DNA of 64,000 bases, from NCBI GenBank assembly GCA_051453625.1, contig JBOZIK010000001.1, positions 202,002,208 through 202,066,207 on the forward strand, read 5' to 3'. The position numbers and the translations under genes were made by a program. Origin of the DNA: Welwitschia mirabilis (Eukaryota > Gnetophyta > Gnetopsida > Welwitschiales). The notes beneath the pieces are model-generated. The model saw nothing but the letters and a program-made list of their open reading frames with translations, did no database searches and had not been told where the DNA came from. Shown piece by piece: positions 1 to 10,149 of this stretch. Each line of letters begins with the position of its first letter. Position 1 is the first letter of the stretch.

Positions 1-1129
1 TTAAAACCATAAGGGCCTAAGAAAATCAATTACATGATGAAAATTATTAGAATCTATAATACTTAGTCATATAAACTTGATTTTATAAGGGTTAGATTTT
101 TATTTTCCAAGTTGGAAATTTAGAGATGAAATATAAGGCTATTTTTGAAATAGCCAAGTTTACAAGGTCCATTTCATAGGTCAAACTATTAATTTAGTTG
201 CTACAACCAAGTGGAGCATGTGAGGTTTTTGTCTAAGCTTCAAAATTATGGGTCATTTGCTGAATTTTACAAAGCACTAAGGAAGGTATGCTCAAATTAG
301 TTAAGCCATCTTTTTATGTAACCTTGGAAAACAGAATCTTTTGATAATTAGTTCCTAAGTTAGAATGTTGTGAAATGCCTAATTTAGATTTTCTAAGTTT
401 GAAAATAACCTCTTCCATGGCCTATGAAAGTGGAGGTATTAGTGGGTATTAGCATCTCATGTTTATAATAGAATTCTCTTAGTTGGAAGCTAGTTCTCTA
501 GAGGATATTTTGCTTTCAATCTCTCTTCCTATTCCATTGTTATGGTGTTTGTAAGTGAATCATTTAATCTTGAGGCTTTTATCGTGTTAGCTCTGCATGA
601 CCCTATGGGTGAGAGGTGAGAGGACGTCTTACAAAGAAGGGCCATTTAGATGGACAACTGTTTGCACAGAGATGGTAAAAAAAAATTAAGAGAAATTCTC
701 AGCATTTTGGTAAACTCACATTAGAACTTTGAGTTTCCTTTTCCCTCTTGTTTTTGACACAGAGGGAAACGATTAACTTTTTTTCTCAAGTAGCAAATAG
801 ATCAATGGCATGCTTTCACAAACACACCCACTGTGACCTAGCTGATTTTTTTATCCATCAAGAATTAGAAGACAGTTTCTGACTACTTTTAGTTTAGCCA
901 AATCAAAGATCCTCAAAACTTAGATAACAATTGAATAAACCATAAATGAATAATTTGGGACCTCTGAGATCTGTAAGACTCTCATCAAGAAAATATCTTT
1001 CCCTCTAATGTAGGAAAATTTAGCACCAGGAAAAATAAAGAGTCCAAGTTTTTGACTATGCAATACAAATCTTGATACTAAATCGTATTGGGAAAGAAAA
1101 GATAACTTCATGAAAAAGAAGAAACCTTG
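1..1129. other. Unassigned sequence next to Copia fragment
   Basis: I recognise no gene, RNA or element end here. On the minus strand the stretch 920-1130 stays open downstream of the Copia integrase motif and could be the tail of that fragment, but the translated sequence no longer resembles integrase or reverse transcriptase. The region 1-900 has no open frame of note. Confidence 0.4.
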
Positions 1130-1590
1130 AAAAGCAAACTTACACCCCCATGCCAATGTGGTGCAAAAAGCTAGCCATTTTTTAGGTAGCCTTGCATGGA
1201 AGAGCATTATTCTAGCCATTGTCACCAACATTCTATTCTTGCATCCACAGTTCCATTTTTTCGTCAATTATATGGATCTGTCCATTTGTGTTTGGCTCCC
1301 TTTTTCTGACAAAATTCCTCCAAAATCTTTCAATTGAAATTCTTCATCATTATTAGTTTGTATTCTTTAGACTCTCAGGCCACTTTCATTTTTAGCTTCG
1401 ATAATCCAGTTTTTTAAGATGCTTGTAACTTCTAATTTGAATTTTATGAAAAATACCCATCTAAATCTTGTGAGTACCTATTTTCATACAATCTTCATAT
1501 CCTTACTAGTCCATAAACATCTGCATAAATCATCTCCAAAGGCTTTGGGTAACCTTCTCCCATTTCTGATGTGGCTTTACAGCTACCTTA
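1130..1590 (-). pseudogene. Ty1/copia integrase fragment fused to ORP sequence
   Basis: This is a decayed piece of a Copia-type integrase, the enzyme that inserts the element's cDNA. Reading the minus strand from 1590 downward there is a block resembling the end of the GAG-pre-integrase region and the start of the core ([13 protein letters not shown], near 1500-1540, with the first acidic residue present). A core block follows (RIQTNNDEEF, near 1330-1360, where the family has a D-N-G-G-E-F type motif), then the conserved block KNRMLVTMARIMLFHARLP near 1180-1240. The blocks lie in different frames and are separated by stops, so it is dead. It begins directly where the ORP-like sequence ends. 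The rest of the element (gag, protease, reverse transcriptase, LTRs) is not seen here. The family call is firm; the exact ends are not. Confidence 0.75.
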
Positions 1591-3165
1591 CAATGATCTC
1601 CCTGTATAAGCATGGTGCCATAGTATTCACAATATATTTTCCCTAGTATCAAGTTATATATGGCAGTTGTAACCTTGCTCCATGTGAAAAGATCTCCATC
1701 ATCAAATTCCCATGAAAGAATCCCAACTGAATCAAGTTGTATTAAATGCCACCAAAATTTTCTCTTTAAAGTGCTATCTACCCAAAATTTCCATCCTCTT
1801 CCTTCATAGTGGCATGCAACAATCATGGGATGATGACTAACCCTTTCTGAAATGAAACGAAGTCCCTTGCCTGGAAAATTAGCTTCATATGTCTCCCCTA
1901 AAAGAGGGTTGAATGCCTTACAATGCCTACTCTCTATCGATGCGTAAGTAGAAACTAAAAATGCTACTACTTCAAAATCCTCATAATACTATTGCCCCTT
2001 CTTTCTGCATTTGTATGCATAATTAAGAAGGTAAGAATACTCCAAGTCTTCAAAGAATTTTTACAATGATGAAAGAGGCTCATTAAAGTACACAGGGAGA
2101 CACACTTTTGTGCGATCTTTTCCAATATTATCTTTAATGATAGACCAAATCCTCAGTCTTTTTTCTACCTCCTTGGGTTCAGGCAGTCTACTTCACCTTT
2201 GTACATAAGGATAATCAAATCCAACAATTTTCATATCTCGTTCAACATAGTTTATCCAACATGTTTTCATTAAATTCTCAATTGAACCAACTGATGTTTT
2301 CATGTTCTCAGAATCATATCTAAATAAGCTAGACGTGAAAACATCCTTTGAATTAATGTAAGTATTATCCTCTTCATCAGTTTGTTCCTCTGGTACATCT
2401 TATCTTTCATTTTCATCATCAGACTCAGAAGTGCTTCCTTCACTTTATCTTCCTTTTTTGTTCTTAGTAACATTAAGCTTTTATGGTACTGGCTTTTATC
2501 AACCACTTTATGCTCAAGATCAAATTTTTTTTACTTAAGTTGACAACGATTTTCAAGTAAGATGACATGTTATTGCTGAAGAATCTTGAATTGATTCTAC
2601 ATTACTAAGAATTCATGCATCACATTCTATTCAATATCTTTAACTGTGGCTTCATTTAAACCTTCCTGCAATAATCGAGACTTAAGTTTCTCAATGGAAA
2701 GAGAGATATTGTCTATGGGTATCATAAGATCACTTGATGACATATCAAGAAAGAGGTCCTTTTCCATCTACAATGCTTTAATCCATGCAATCCTTCCTTG
2801 TATCTGTCCAGAGATGGAGATGCTTTGTGCTAGCATATACTGAAAATCTCCTTTCATCTAGACGACTTTCTTGCATAGAAGACAATCTTGAGATAAAGTT
2901 TTCTTAAAGGTCAAAAGTAAGCTTGTTTAGCTAAATCTAGGGTTTGGGTTTGGCTTTGGATTTGTGCATGAGCTTAGCCGACTTATCTCTGATGACCCGA
3001 GCACCACCTATTTTAATGTTTTAGTTGGTGAAGGAGACCCTATTTGATCTGTGAATTTTGTAGTATGATAGGACCCCATCTTTTAACACAAACCAACATA
3101 ATCTCCATTCCCTACCAAGGTTCATCCATTTGTGCAAAAAAGATCTTATGATTTGCGATTATCTA
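1588..3165 (-). pseudogene. Oxysterol-binding-protein-related protein (ORP) pseudogene, intron-free copy
   Basis: ORPs bind and transfer sterols and phosphoinositides at membrane contacts. Minus-strand reading from 3165 gives, in order: a PH domain start (HKWMNLGREWRLCWFVLKDG then VLSYYKIH, near 3050-3130); the PH domain end (RRFSVYASTKHLHLWTD, near 2800-2850); a linker with helical segments; an acidic serine-rich block (SEGSTSESDDENE, near 2420); and the start of the ORD (IIKDNIGKD then [13 protein letters not shown], near 2080-2150). The ORD core follows ([27 protein letters not shown] near 1805-1850, the plant form of the EQVSHHPP signature), then [18 protein letters not shown] and the GTM block near 1610. 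It matches plant ORP1-type proteins. At least two frameshifts and many stops are present. The C-terminal part of the ORD is missing where the Copia integrase starts. No introns interrupt the match, although plant ORP1-type genes are multi-exon as far as I know, which suggests a retrocopy. Confidence 0.85.
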
Positions 3166-3534
3166 ATAATGCAGTGTAAGAACAACATGGGATATATTCT
3201 CATGGACTACAAGAAAATCAAATGCAGTCATAATTCAATAAAATGTAATGCTAGGTTTATGAAATGGGTTTTCTGCTTATAGATACCAGGCGATTCTCTG
3301 ACGAGAAGATTGATTGTTTACCTAGATGAATCAGAATGACAAAGGAAACAAGAACAAGAAGGTAGCCTAGCATAAACACGTCATTTTCCAGTTTTTTCTT
3401 TGCTCTGATTTTGCAGAACTTTTAGCCCCTTTCTCACAAAAGAAATTTGAGCTCACCCCCTCTATTTTTCCAGAAAATGAGCAATTTTTTTTTTTTTTTT
3501 GCTAGGGCATGAATTTATAAATGTACTTTTTACA
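3166..3534. other. Unassigned spacer between ORP copy and CACTA end
   Basis: No coding match is seen. On the minus strand a pyrimidine tract ending in an AG (near 3210) resembles a splice acceptor upstream of the PH domain, but nothing recognisable as an upstream exon precedes it. A poly-T run lies near 3486-3500. Confidence 0.4.
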
Positions 3535-3958
3535 ACATTTATTATGTTAAATCCCTTAATGGATAAAATATTTTAACGGTCTTTTACAGTGTTTGTTTAG
3601 TTAAATGCCTTAATAGATCAAAAAAAATTTAAGTCTTTTATGATGTTTACTTGGCTAAATGCCTCAGAAGCTTTCCTATAATCTAGCATTTAGGGTGTTG
3701 GTCCTGTTAAACGCCATAAAAGATCAAACAATTTCTACCCACCCATTATCGATAAACGCCTTATTTTTAGGGCATGTTTTTTATTAACATCTTATAAATA
3801 ATTGATAAAGGTTTTTAAGGCATTTATTTAAACAGACACCTTAAAAATATTATTATTATTTTTATTCAAGGTGTTTATTTAAATAAATGCCTTAAAAAGC
3901 TCTATAATTAAGAAGTTTATTTAAATAAATGCCTTAAAAGCCTATTTTTCTTATAGTG
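3535..3958 (-). mobile_element. CACTA-type DNA transposon terminus with subterminal repeats
   Basis: Read on the minus strand from 3958, the sequence begins CACTATAAGAAAAATAGG, which matches the terminal inverted repeat start of plant CACTA (En/Spm) transposons. The next roughly 420 bp hold about eight diverged copies of a palindromic motif of the form AAGGCATTTA..TAAA.AAACAC..TAAAA, spaced about 50-60 bp. This is the arrangement expected for CACTA subterminal repeats, the binding sites for the element's own transposase. The best copies lie at 3805-3845, 3865-3897 and 3911-3941. The element would extend to the left; no matching plus-strand CACTATAAG end is visible before position 1, so its other end lies outside the window or is lost. 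No CACTA transposase sequence is seen. Confidence 0.7.
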
Positions 3959-4479
3959 AACCATCAAATCACTCAGAGGACTCTGCAACTATGCACATTT
4001 ATCAAGATATCTAAAAGGCACTGTGTGAGTAACGTTAACATGGAGGTAAGATGAAGTGAGAAGAGTTATATTGGTGAATTTCTGTAGCATCATGTAAAGC
4101 AAAATGCACTAAGACAAGGAGAAAAACCATTGAGAACACACTGCACAGGCCTGTGATGTTCTGTACAAAAACTTGTATTCTTTAAGGGCAGCAATAGTGT
4201 AATATAATTTGTAATGTTTCCTTTTATAAACATGTGACGAGGGTTCAATTCCTAACCATTACATCTTCTTTTAATTAAAAGCTACTAACATAATATCATA
4301 GCTTAAATTAATTTGAAACGCTTTGCTTATCAACATGTGCTTGATTATGTAATGATAAAGAAGGATGAAAATCAAAGGAGTGGTTGGTAGTTTGAATCTG
4401 CTTGTGTACACATTTCATCTTTTTAGACATTGGTGTTTTAATATTAGATAAGTATAGTGCATTAAAGTTTATTGGGTAA
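3959..4479. other. Unassigned AT-rich sequence
   Basis: Nothing recognised. It is the flank between the CACTA terminus and the gypsy-type LTR. Confidence 0.4.
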
Positions 4480-6167
4480 AAGTAAATTCATTAAAAACCC
4501 TCTTCATTGGAACCTATTCTCAATCACCTATTACGCACTTAACCATTGTATCAACAAATATTTGAGAAATTATCTATTACAAATAAACAATCTATATAAA
4601 ACCATGTTTCATAACATAATTTTTGCATTACAAACAAATAAATAATAATTTAAAATCTTAAAAATAGATGCATAATCTTGAAGTAGTCTAAATACAAATC
4701 TTTGCTCACAAATTAATACAAATTATTAGGACCTTTAAGTCCTTCAACTACATGCATGAATTTAAGTAACAAGTAAGAAAATATTACTCCATTTGAACTA
4801 TAATAGCTGACTCATCCAATGACCTTCTTTATGGTAGGTCCTACACATGGAAGCATGGCGAGAGAACTACAACCTTCACAATTGCCAATATGGTCCATGA
4901 CAAGGTTTTATATAAAGGGGTTTTTCAGGCCCATTATTGGATCCTTAAGAAAATCATATGTAACCAAAGCCTTATTCAAGATACAATAATCCATATGCAC
5001 ATATCCAAGTCTCCGTAATTCAAGAATGTATGATGAATAGTATGCACTGTCAAAAGGGTGTAAAAAAAACCCATTTGTTTAGAGGTTCATTCCTATAGCC
5101 AATAGGAACCCTTTCAATGGGATAAATCCTCTGAAGCCGTATCTCATGCACAACTATATGGGTCACAAACATCACCCTGATCACTCTAACAGCTCACTCC
5201 CACCGCTAATGGGAGCCCTTTAGGTGGCCCAGCCCCGGAAGCTGCATAATTTGGTCACTTAGCAAAGTTTAAAGCATAGAATTGAATTCACAACCAAGAT
5301 ATTATATGTGTAAGAAAGACTTACATGAACAAATAAGATAGTAAGAAAAATCTATGAAACATGTAAAAGATGCAAGAAATAGATGAAAGTTCATAAACCA
5401 TTCAAGAAAATAATTGAAGAACCAAAAACCATGTAATAAAGGATTCAAAGAACCAAAAACCATACAAGAATGAAATGAGAACCATAGAAACCATACAAGA
5501 AAGGAATCGAAAGAAGATAAGAATCATACAAGAAAATAGATTAAGCCATGAAACCATACCCGAATTAAATTGAAGATTTAAGAAATCCTAAAGATTCTAA
5601 GGCTTGAAGGTTCGAAGGCTTATCTAAGCTCCAAGGTTTGATAGCAAAGGCTTCTCAAAAAACAAAAGTGAGGGGAAAGGGAAAGGAGGATCCTATTTAT
5701 AACTGAGGTTTGGTAGAATGTGAAGGGTCATAAGAATATAAAGACAAAACATCATAAAAGAGGGTGGTCGAGGTAGCGAAAGTTGATAAAGATTCGGTAA
5801 CCACCCTTGTTCCATTCCTTGCCATTAGGTACATTTATATCTCAACAATAAATAACAATGCTCCTCATGCAATTCTTACAATAGCATGAAATTTTCAAAA
5901 CCATATTTAAACTATTTTTAAATAAAGGTGCAACAGTAATTTTAACCACAAAAACAATCATAAAAATTTTTAGCAAGGGCAATATTACAACTACTACAAA
6001 ATGTGAGGTATTCTTGCATAAAATTTTTACAATAAAAATTGCACAACTAAAAATCTTAAAATAAATATATGCAATAATTTTACTAGCCTAAGGATCTATA
6101 ACAACAAAATTTATTTTAATTAAACTTTTAGGCTAAGTCTCTGAATCATGAAAGTCTGGATGTGACA
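4480..6167 (-). mobile_element. Solo Ty3/gypsy-type LTR
   Basis: Read on the minus strand, the sequence starts with TGTCACATCCAGAC at 6167, a common start for plant gypsy LTRs. It then has a TATA box and a purine/pyrimidine-rich initiator area near 5650-5700. After that comes a long pyrimidine-rich leader with diverged repeats of a phrase like TCTTGTATGGTTT (5380-5560). A short hairpin (arms CTCCCA and TGGGAG at 5197-5215) and a terminal part near 4480-4560 resembling gypsy LTR ends follow. No internal region or primer site lies beside it, so it is best read as a solo LTR. Its right end falls inside the DUF4283-like region of a LINE, suggesting it inserted there. The left boundary is approximate. 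A diverged relative lies at 46780-47420. Confidence 0.55.
5694..5701 (-). promoter_or_regulatory. TATA box of the gypsy-type LTR
   Basis: The minus strand reads TATAAATAGGATCC, a canonical plant TATA box about 470 bp inside the LTR start. Transcription would begin roughly 30 bp downstream, near 5660, if the promoter were still active. Confidence 0.45.
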
Positions 6168-6604
6168 CTTACATAGTAACTAAATGGTTAGGAATTAGAG
6201 AGGTAGAAATTGTAGCAATGTTGAAGGGTCTACTTTTATTTCCCTTTGCCTTTACACAAGATAAAGATAAGATTATTGTAGAGAAAATGTGGTTTTTAGG
6301 TACAAGAGGTTCGGCCGTAACCCCTTAGAAGCTAGAGCTTAATAATACAAAAAATCTTTTGATAATGTACTAATTTGGCTATGAATTTTGAACTTCCTTA
6401 TTGAGTTTTAGGAAGGGAACCTTTGGAAAATATTGCACGAAATTTTGTAAGACTAATAAAGATTGACAAAACTATTACTAAATCCTTTAGATTTGTGTTG
6501 GTCAAATTGTATGTCTAGTTTACCTTCTAGAACATGGAAAAAAAAAAGGGGGGGAGAGAGAGAGGGAGAGAGCGGGAAGAAGGGGAGGGGGGAGGGTAGA
6601 GGAG

Positions 6605-6640
<36 letters not shown>

Positions 6641-6740
6641 AATATAGTTTCAATCAAAGTGGTGCTTCAAACCATAATGGTGGAATATGAGAATATTCCA
6701 TTTCCTTTCAAAATTTATGAAAAGATAGGGCACTATAAAT
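6168..6740 (+). pseudogene. LINE-A ORF1: DUF4283 and CCHC-like remnant
   Basis: LINE ORF1 proteins of plants carry a DUF4283 domain and a zinc knuckle and bind the element's RNA. Here the frame at 6180-6330 reads VTKWLGIREVEIVAML, then DKDKIIVEKMWFLGTRGSAV, which matches the DUF4283 core block usually written as G-P-W-F-F-G-x-R-G-L. Near 6685-6740 the phrase ENIPFPFKIYEKIGHYK stands where the family has a C-x-x-C-G-x-x-G-H zinc knuckle. The cysteines are replaced by I and Y, so metal binding would be lost. Stops and shifts are frequent, and a purine microsatellite splits the domain from the knuckle. Confidence 0.65.
6538..6640 (+). repeat. (GA)n/G-rich purine microsatellite
   Basis: A nearly pure purine tract starts with A and G runs, passes through GA repeats and G blocks, and ends in an uninterrupted GA run at about 6610-6636. 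It opens reading frames on both strands that encode only low-complexity Arg-Glu or Ser-Leu-Pro strings; these are not genes. Confidence 0.9.
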
Positions 6741-7985
6741 AGACTTGCAAATAGAAAGTAGTTAAGCGTAACCACTATTAGAAGGAAGAACACTAAAAGC
6801 ATGAGTGCAAAAAGGAATTAAGTTATAACTACTATGGACAATCTAGATGCATAGAGGATAAATGTAGAATGTAAAAATTAAAAAAAAAGAGAAAAATGAA
6901 AACAAAAATCCATTAAGGAAGAAGAAGGAATTCTATTTAGAAAAATAGATTTGAGGAGATAAAAGATGTTACTAAAAAATAAGGAGAGAGTTATAAAGAA
7001 AGGAAAATACGTTTAATTTAGAGGATTCAAGCACCCTGTCACTTGACCAACTTCTAAAGACACTTAAGTGCCATGATAAGAAGAATAGCATTGAAGACAA
7101 GATTACTTAGATGGAAGAAATCCTAAATAAGGATGCAACCATAAAATTAAAAATATCATTCTCATTAAAAAGGCATGATACATATAACACTAGAGGGAGG
7201 CCATTAAATATGGGAAACAAAGTAATGAAAATAAAGATGAATCCTTTAAATAGGTTTCAATCCATTTTAAAAGATACAACAGATATGCACATCAGTATCA
7301 AAAAGAACCATTAATGATTCTTTTATTCTAAAACATAAGAGCGATGGGAACCTCATACAAGAAAAAATCCCTCCTTTATCAAATTAAAAAAGGGAAATTA
7401 ACCTAATTTTTACCTAATAAACTAAACTTTTGCCAAGGATATTTAGATGGCCCCAAATAATTAGCAACAAATATCTATAGAAATTAAAAAGAGATATAGA
7501 GTATTAATTGTAGCTATTAAATCATATTCTAATGTGTTACAAGTTAACAACTAGTTCATAATAACTAAAATAGAGTATATAATTATTATTAATCTCTATG
7601 ACCCTTACATCATTGACGAAGGATATAAATCCTTTCAGAGTTAACAGAAAGCTGTCATAACCATACGCAGATGATCATAAAAGATCTCAATTAATGTCTA
7701 TATAGATGGGGGGAAAAGGGGCAGTGAGCATTAGAATGATTCTCGGCCCAAAATATAGCTATGTATAATCTCAATCTCTTGAATAATGAATTTACCTACT
7801 TAAACAAGAAGAAGGCACTAATAGAATATTTACAAGAATTAATAGAGATTGGCTATCAAAGAAAATAATTTTGTGGACTATTTTTTAAGAGGAATTTCAA
7901 GGATAGATTCTCATTATAGATTAAACCTCTCAAAAATGGGGAGAGGGCATCCTACCACATAATTTTTGATTAAAAAAGTATTGAT

Positions 7986-8032
<47 letters not shown>
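7986..8032 (+). repeat. Compound (TA)n(GA)n microsatellite
   Basis: About twelve TA units (7986-8010) are followed directly by eleven AG units (8011-8032). It lies inside LINE-A. Confidence 0.95.
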
Positions 8033-8289
8033 TTTTAAATAGCTATGCTAGATTCCTAAAGTCATTATAAAAAAAGTGATCTTTGGAACTCTTTCTTAGG
8101 AGCCTTATGTCAATTAAAATTAAGACTTTGAATGTGGACCAAAGAAAATAGAACTAACTTCACTATTAGAAGAAATGATAGAAACACCTGCAGTAGAAGG
8201 GGATAATAGAAACTCTTATCAAACTACATGACTTATATATAAAGATGAATAAACCAATTGGAGGTAGCTATCCAAGGTCCAATAATTAA

Positions 8290-10050
8290 AAGAAGGTAAA
8301 AGACAATCACAGTATTTATTTAGGACAGGCTTAAAAATTAGAAATATGAATCAAATTATAATATTAAAAATCAATGATAACAAAATCATAGATGCAAGGC
8401 AATATTCAATAATTTTGAGGAATACTGCAATAACCAATGGAAATATAAAAAGGAAATCCTTAGAGATATCAAGCTAAGAAAAGTGCTAACTAGGAAAGGC
8501 AAAGGTCATCTAATGAAAATGTTTAGAAAATAGGAAATTTAAGAGAGAATTAAAAATATGAAGAACAATCAAATCCTAGGAACAGATGGTTGATCAGCTA
8601 ATTTATATAAGAAATTTGAGTACTATCTAATAGAAAATACCATGAATATAATAATAATATGCCATAAAAAGAAAATGTTTTTAAGAAAATTAATTATACT
8701 AATGTTATTAACATGGCTCCATCCTCTCACAGTTTCCACTCGAGAAAGGATGCCATCGTTGCACTAGACTTTTAGATTAATCAATGTTTGTAATATAATA
8801 TACAAAATACCTACTAAAACTCTAATTCAGAGCCTTGCCCCACTCCTCCTCAAGTTAGTTTGTTCATCAGAGGTAGGATTCATAAAATCTAGATATACTC
8901 AAGACTAAATCATTCTTAATCACAAATTCATTCATACTTGTAAATTTATGAATTTACAACAATTTTTATTAAACTCGATATTGAAAAACCATAAGACATT
9001 GTAAAAAAGATATCCTTGAAAAGTATTATACTAAAAAAGGGGGCTCCCTCTTAGATATGTCAAACTAGATATAAGCCTTCAAAAAATAGCTAAATTTCTC
9101 ATGAAAATTAATGAAAAGCCTTATTATTTTTTGAATCTAATGAAGGATGAAGGCAAGGAGACTTGATATCATCCTGCTTGCTTATTCTGGTCATGCACAT
9201 TATGAGGTATTATTTGAAAAATCATAAAGCAAAAAGTATACTAACGGTCAATTAAATGTTCTTGAATAATAATTATCTAAACAATGCAATCTTAGCAGCT
9301 AAGGCTACTGATGAAGATGTTAGAATTATAATAAAAATCATGAAGGAGTTTGGAGATTCGACTGATCTTTAAATCAATTGAAATATATCCAGGATTTTTT
9401 TTTAAACTTCAACATTCATAGGAGGAGAAATATTATTATTGAAATGGACATAAAGGAGGAATTAAAAAATGACATGGATGTAGGTATCTTAATGAATTTT
9501 TTTTTAAATTAATACCTAGAAAATCCTAGTATAATGCATCAAAAAAATATGTACAAATTAATGTAATAGATTCTTATCTTCCTAAGCTAAAAGCATCGTA
9601 GTAAATTTTTGCATAAGCTTAATTGTCAAATATGTTATAGCTATTATCACCCCATCTAAAAGATATTTTACTAAATTAATAGAGCTTTCAAAAATTTCAT
9701 GTGACTAGGAGGTGAAGATAAAACCTGCATTTATGTAGTCAAGTTGAAAATGATTAATAGACCTAAGAAATTAAGAAGGTTAGATATTAATAGAATCTAC
9801 TAGGATAAAGATTATTCATTTAAAAACTTAATACTAAGAAGACTTCTTATATGATATTAATGAACCACAAGTATAAATTAGAATAGTAAGGTGATTGTAC
9901 CTTGTGAAAAAATATTAGAAGATCCCACTAGAAGGTGCAGGCTAAGACTAGATAAATAAATAAGTACTTATTGCTAACTATAACAAAGAATATAGGACAA
10001 TGTAATTATTGGTTGGAAGGATGTTAAACCTCGAAAAAATGTTTTATCAT
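8290..10050 (+). pseudogene. LINE-A ORF2: reverse transcriptase remnant
   Basis: This is a decayed L1-type reverse transcriptase, the enzyme that copies LINE RNA at the target site. Landmarks in order: a block near 8585 (NNQILGTDG, where the family has a K-A-P-G-P-D-G-F motif); LINVCNIIYKIPTKTLIQSL near 8775-8830; QGDLISSCLLILVMHIM near 9150-9205 (the R-Q-G-D-P-L-S-P block); and KATDEDVRIIIKIMKEFGD near 9303-9360, the segment after the catalytic F-A-D-D box. The F-A-D-D box itself is destroyed by stops. A C-terminal zf-RVT-like block (GGEDKTCIYVVKLKMINRPK) lies near 9710-9770. Frames change several times. Confidence 0.7.
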
Positions 10051-10149
10051 TTTTAGAAGAATTAATGTTACAACATTAAACGACAAAAAGTAACCACTAA
10101 TGCAAAATGTACAATAGTAAGCAATTACATTGCAGAAACATAGAAGAAA

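Larger units (their letters stand above)
6168..10090 (+). mobile_element. L1-type LINE (LINE-A), 5' end cut by LTR
   Basis: This is a plus-strand non-LTR retrotransposon with a DUF4283/zinc-knuckle ORF1 followed by an L1-type reverse transcriptase. The first recognisable residues (VTKWLGIREVEIVAML) start within a few bases of the gypsy LTR end at 6167, so the original 5' end is missing or displaced. The middle (about 6900-8300) is too decayed to recognise an endonuclease. Tracts of GA and TA/GA microsatellite interrupt it. The 3' end is set where recognisable C-terminal sequence stops and is uncertain; no clear poly-A tail or target duplication is seen. Confidence 0.7.

Noticed and set aside
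1588-3165. ORP as an active gene
   Set aside because: Stops at many positions, at least two frameshifts, and loss of the C-terminal ORD where Copia sequence begins.
6453-6690. Arg/Glu-rich and Ser/Leu/Pro-rich frames on both strands
   Set aside because: Products of a purine microsatellite.
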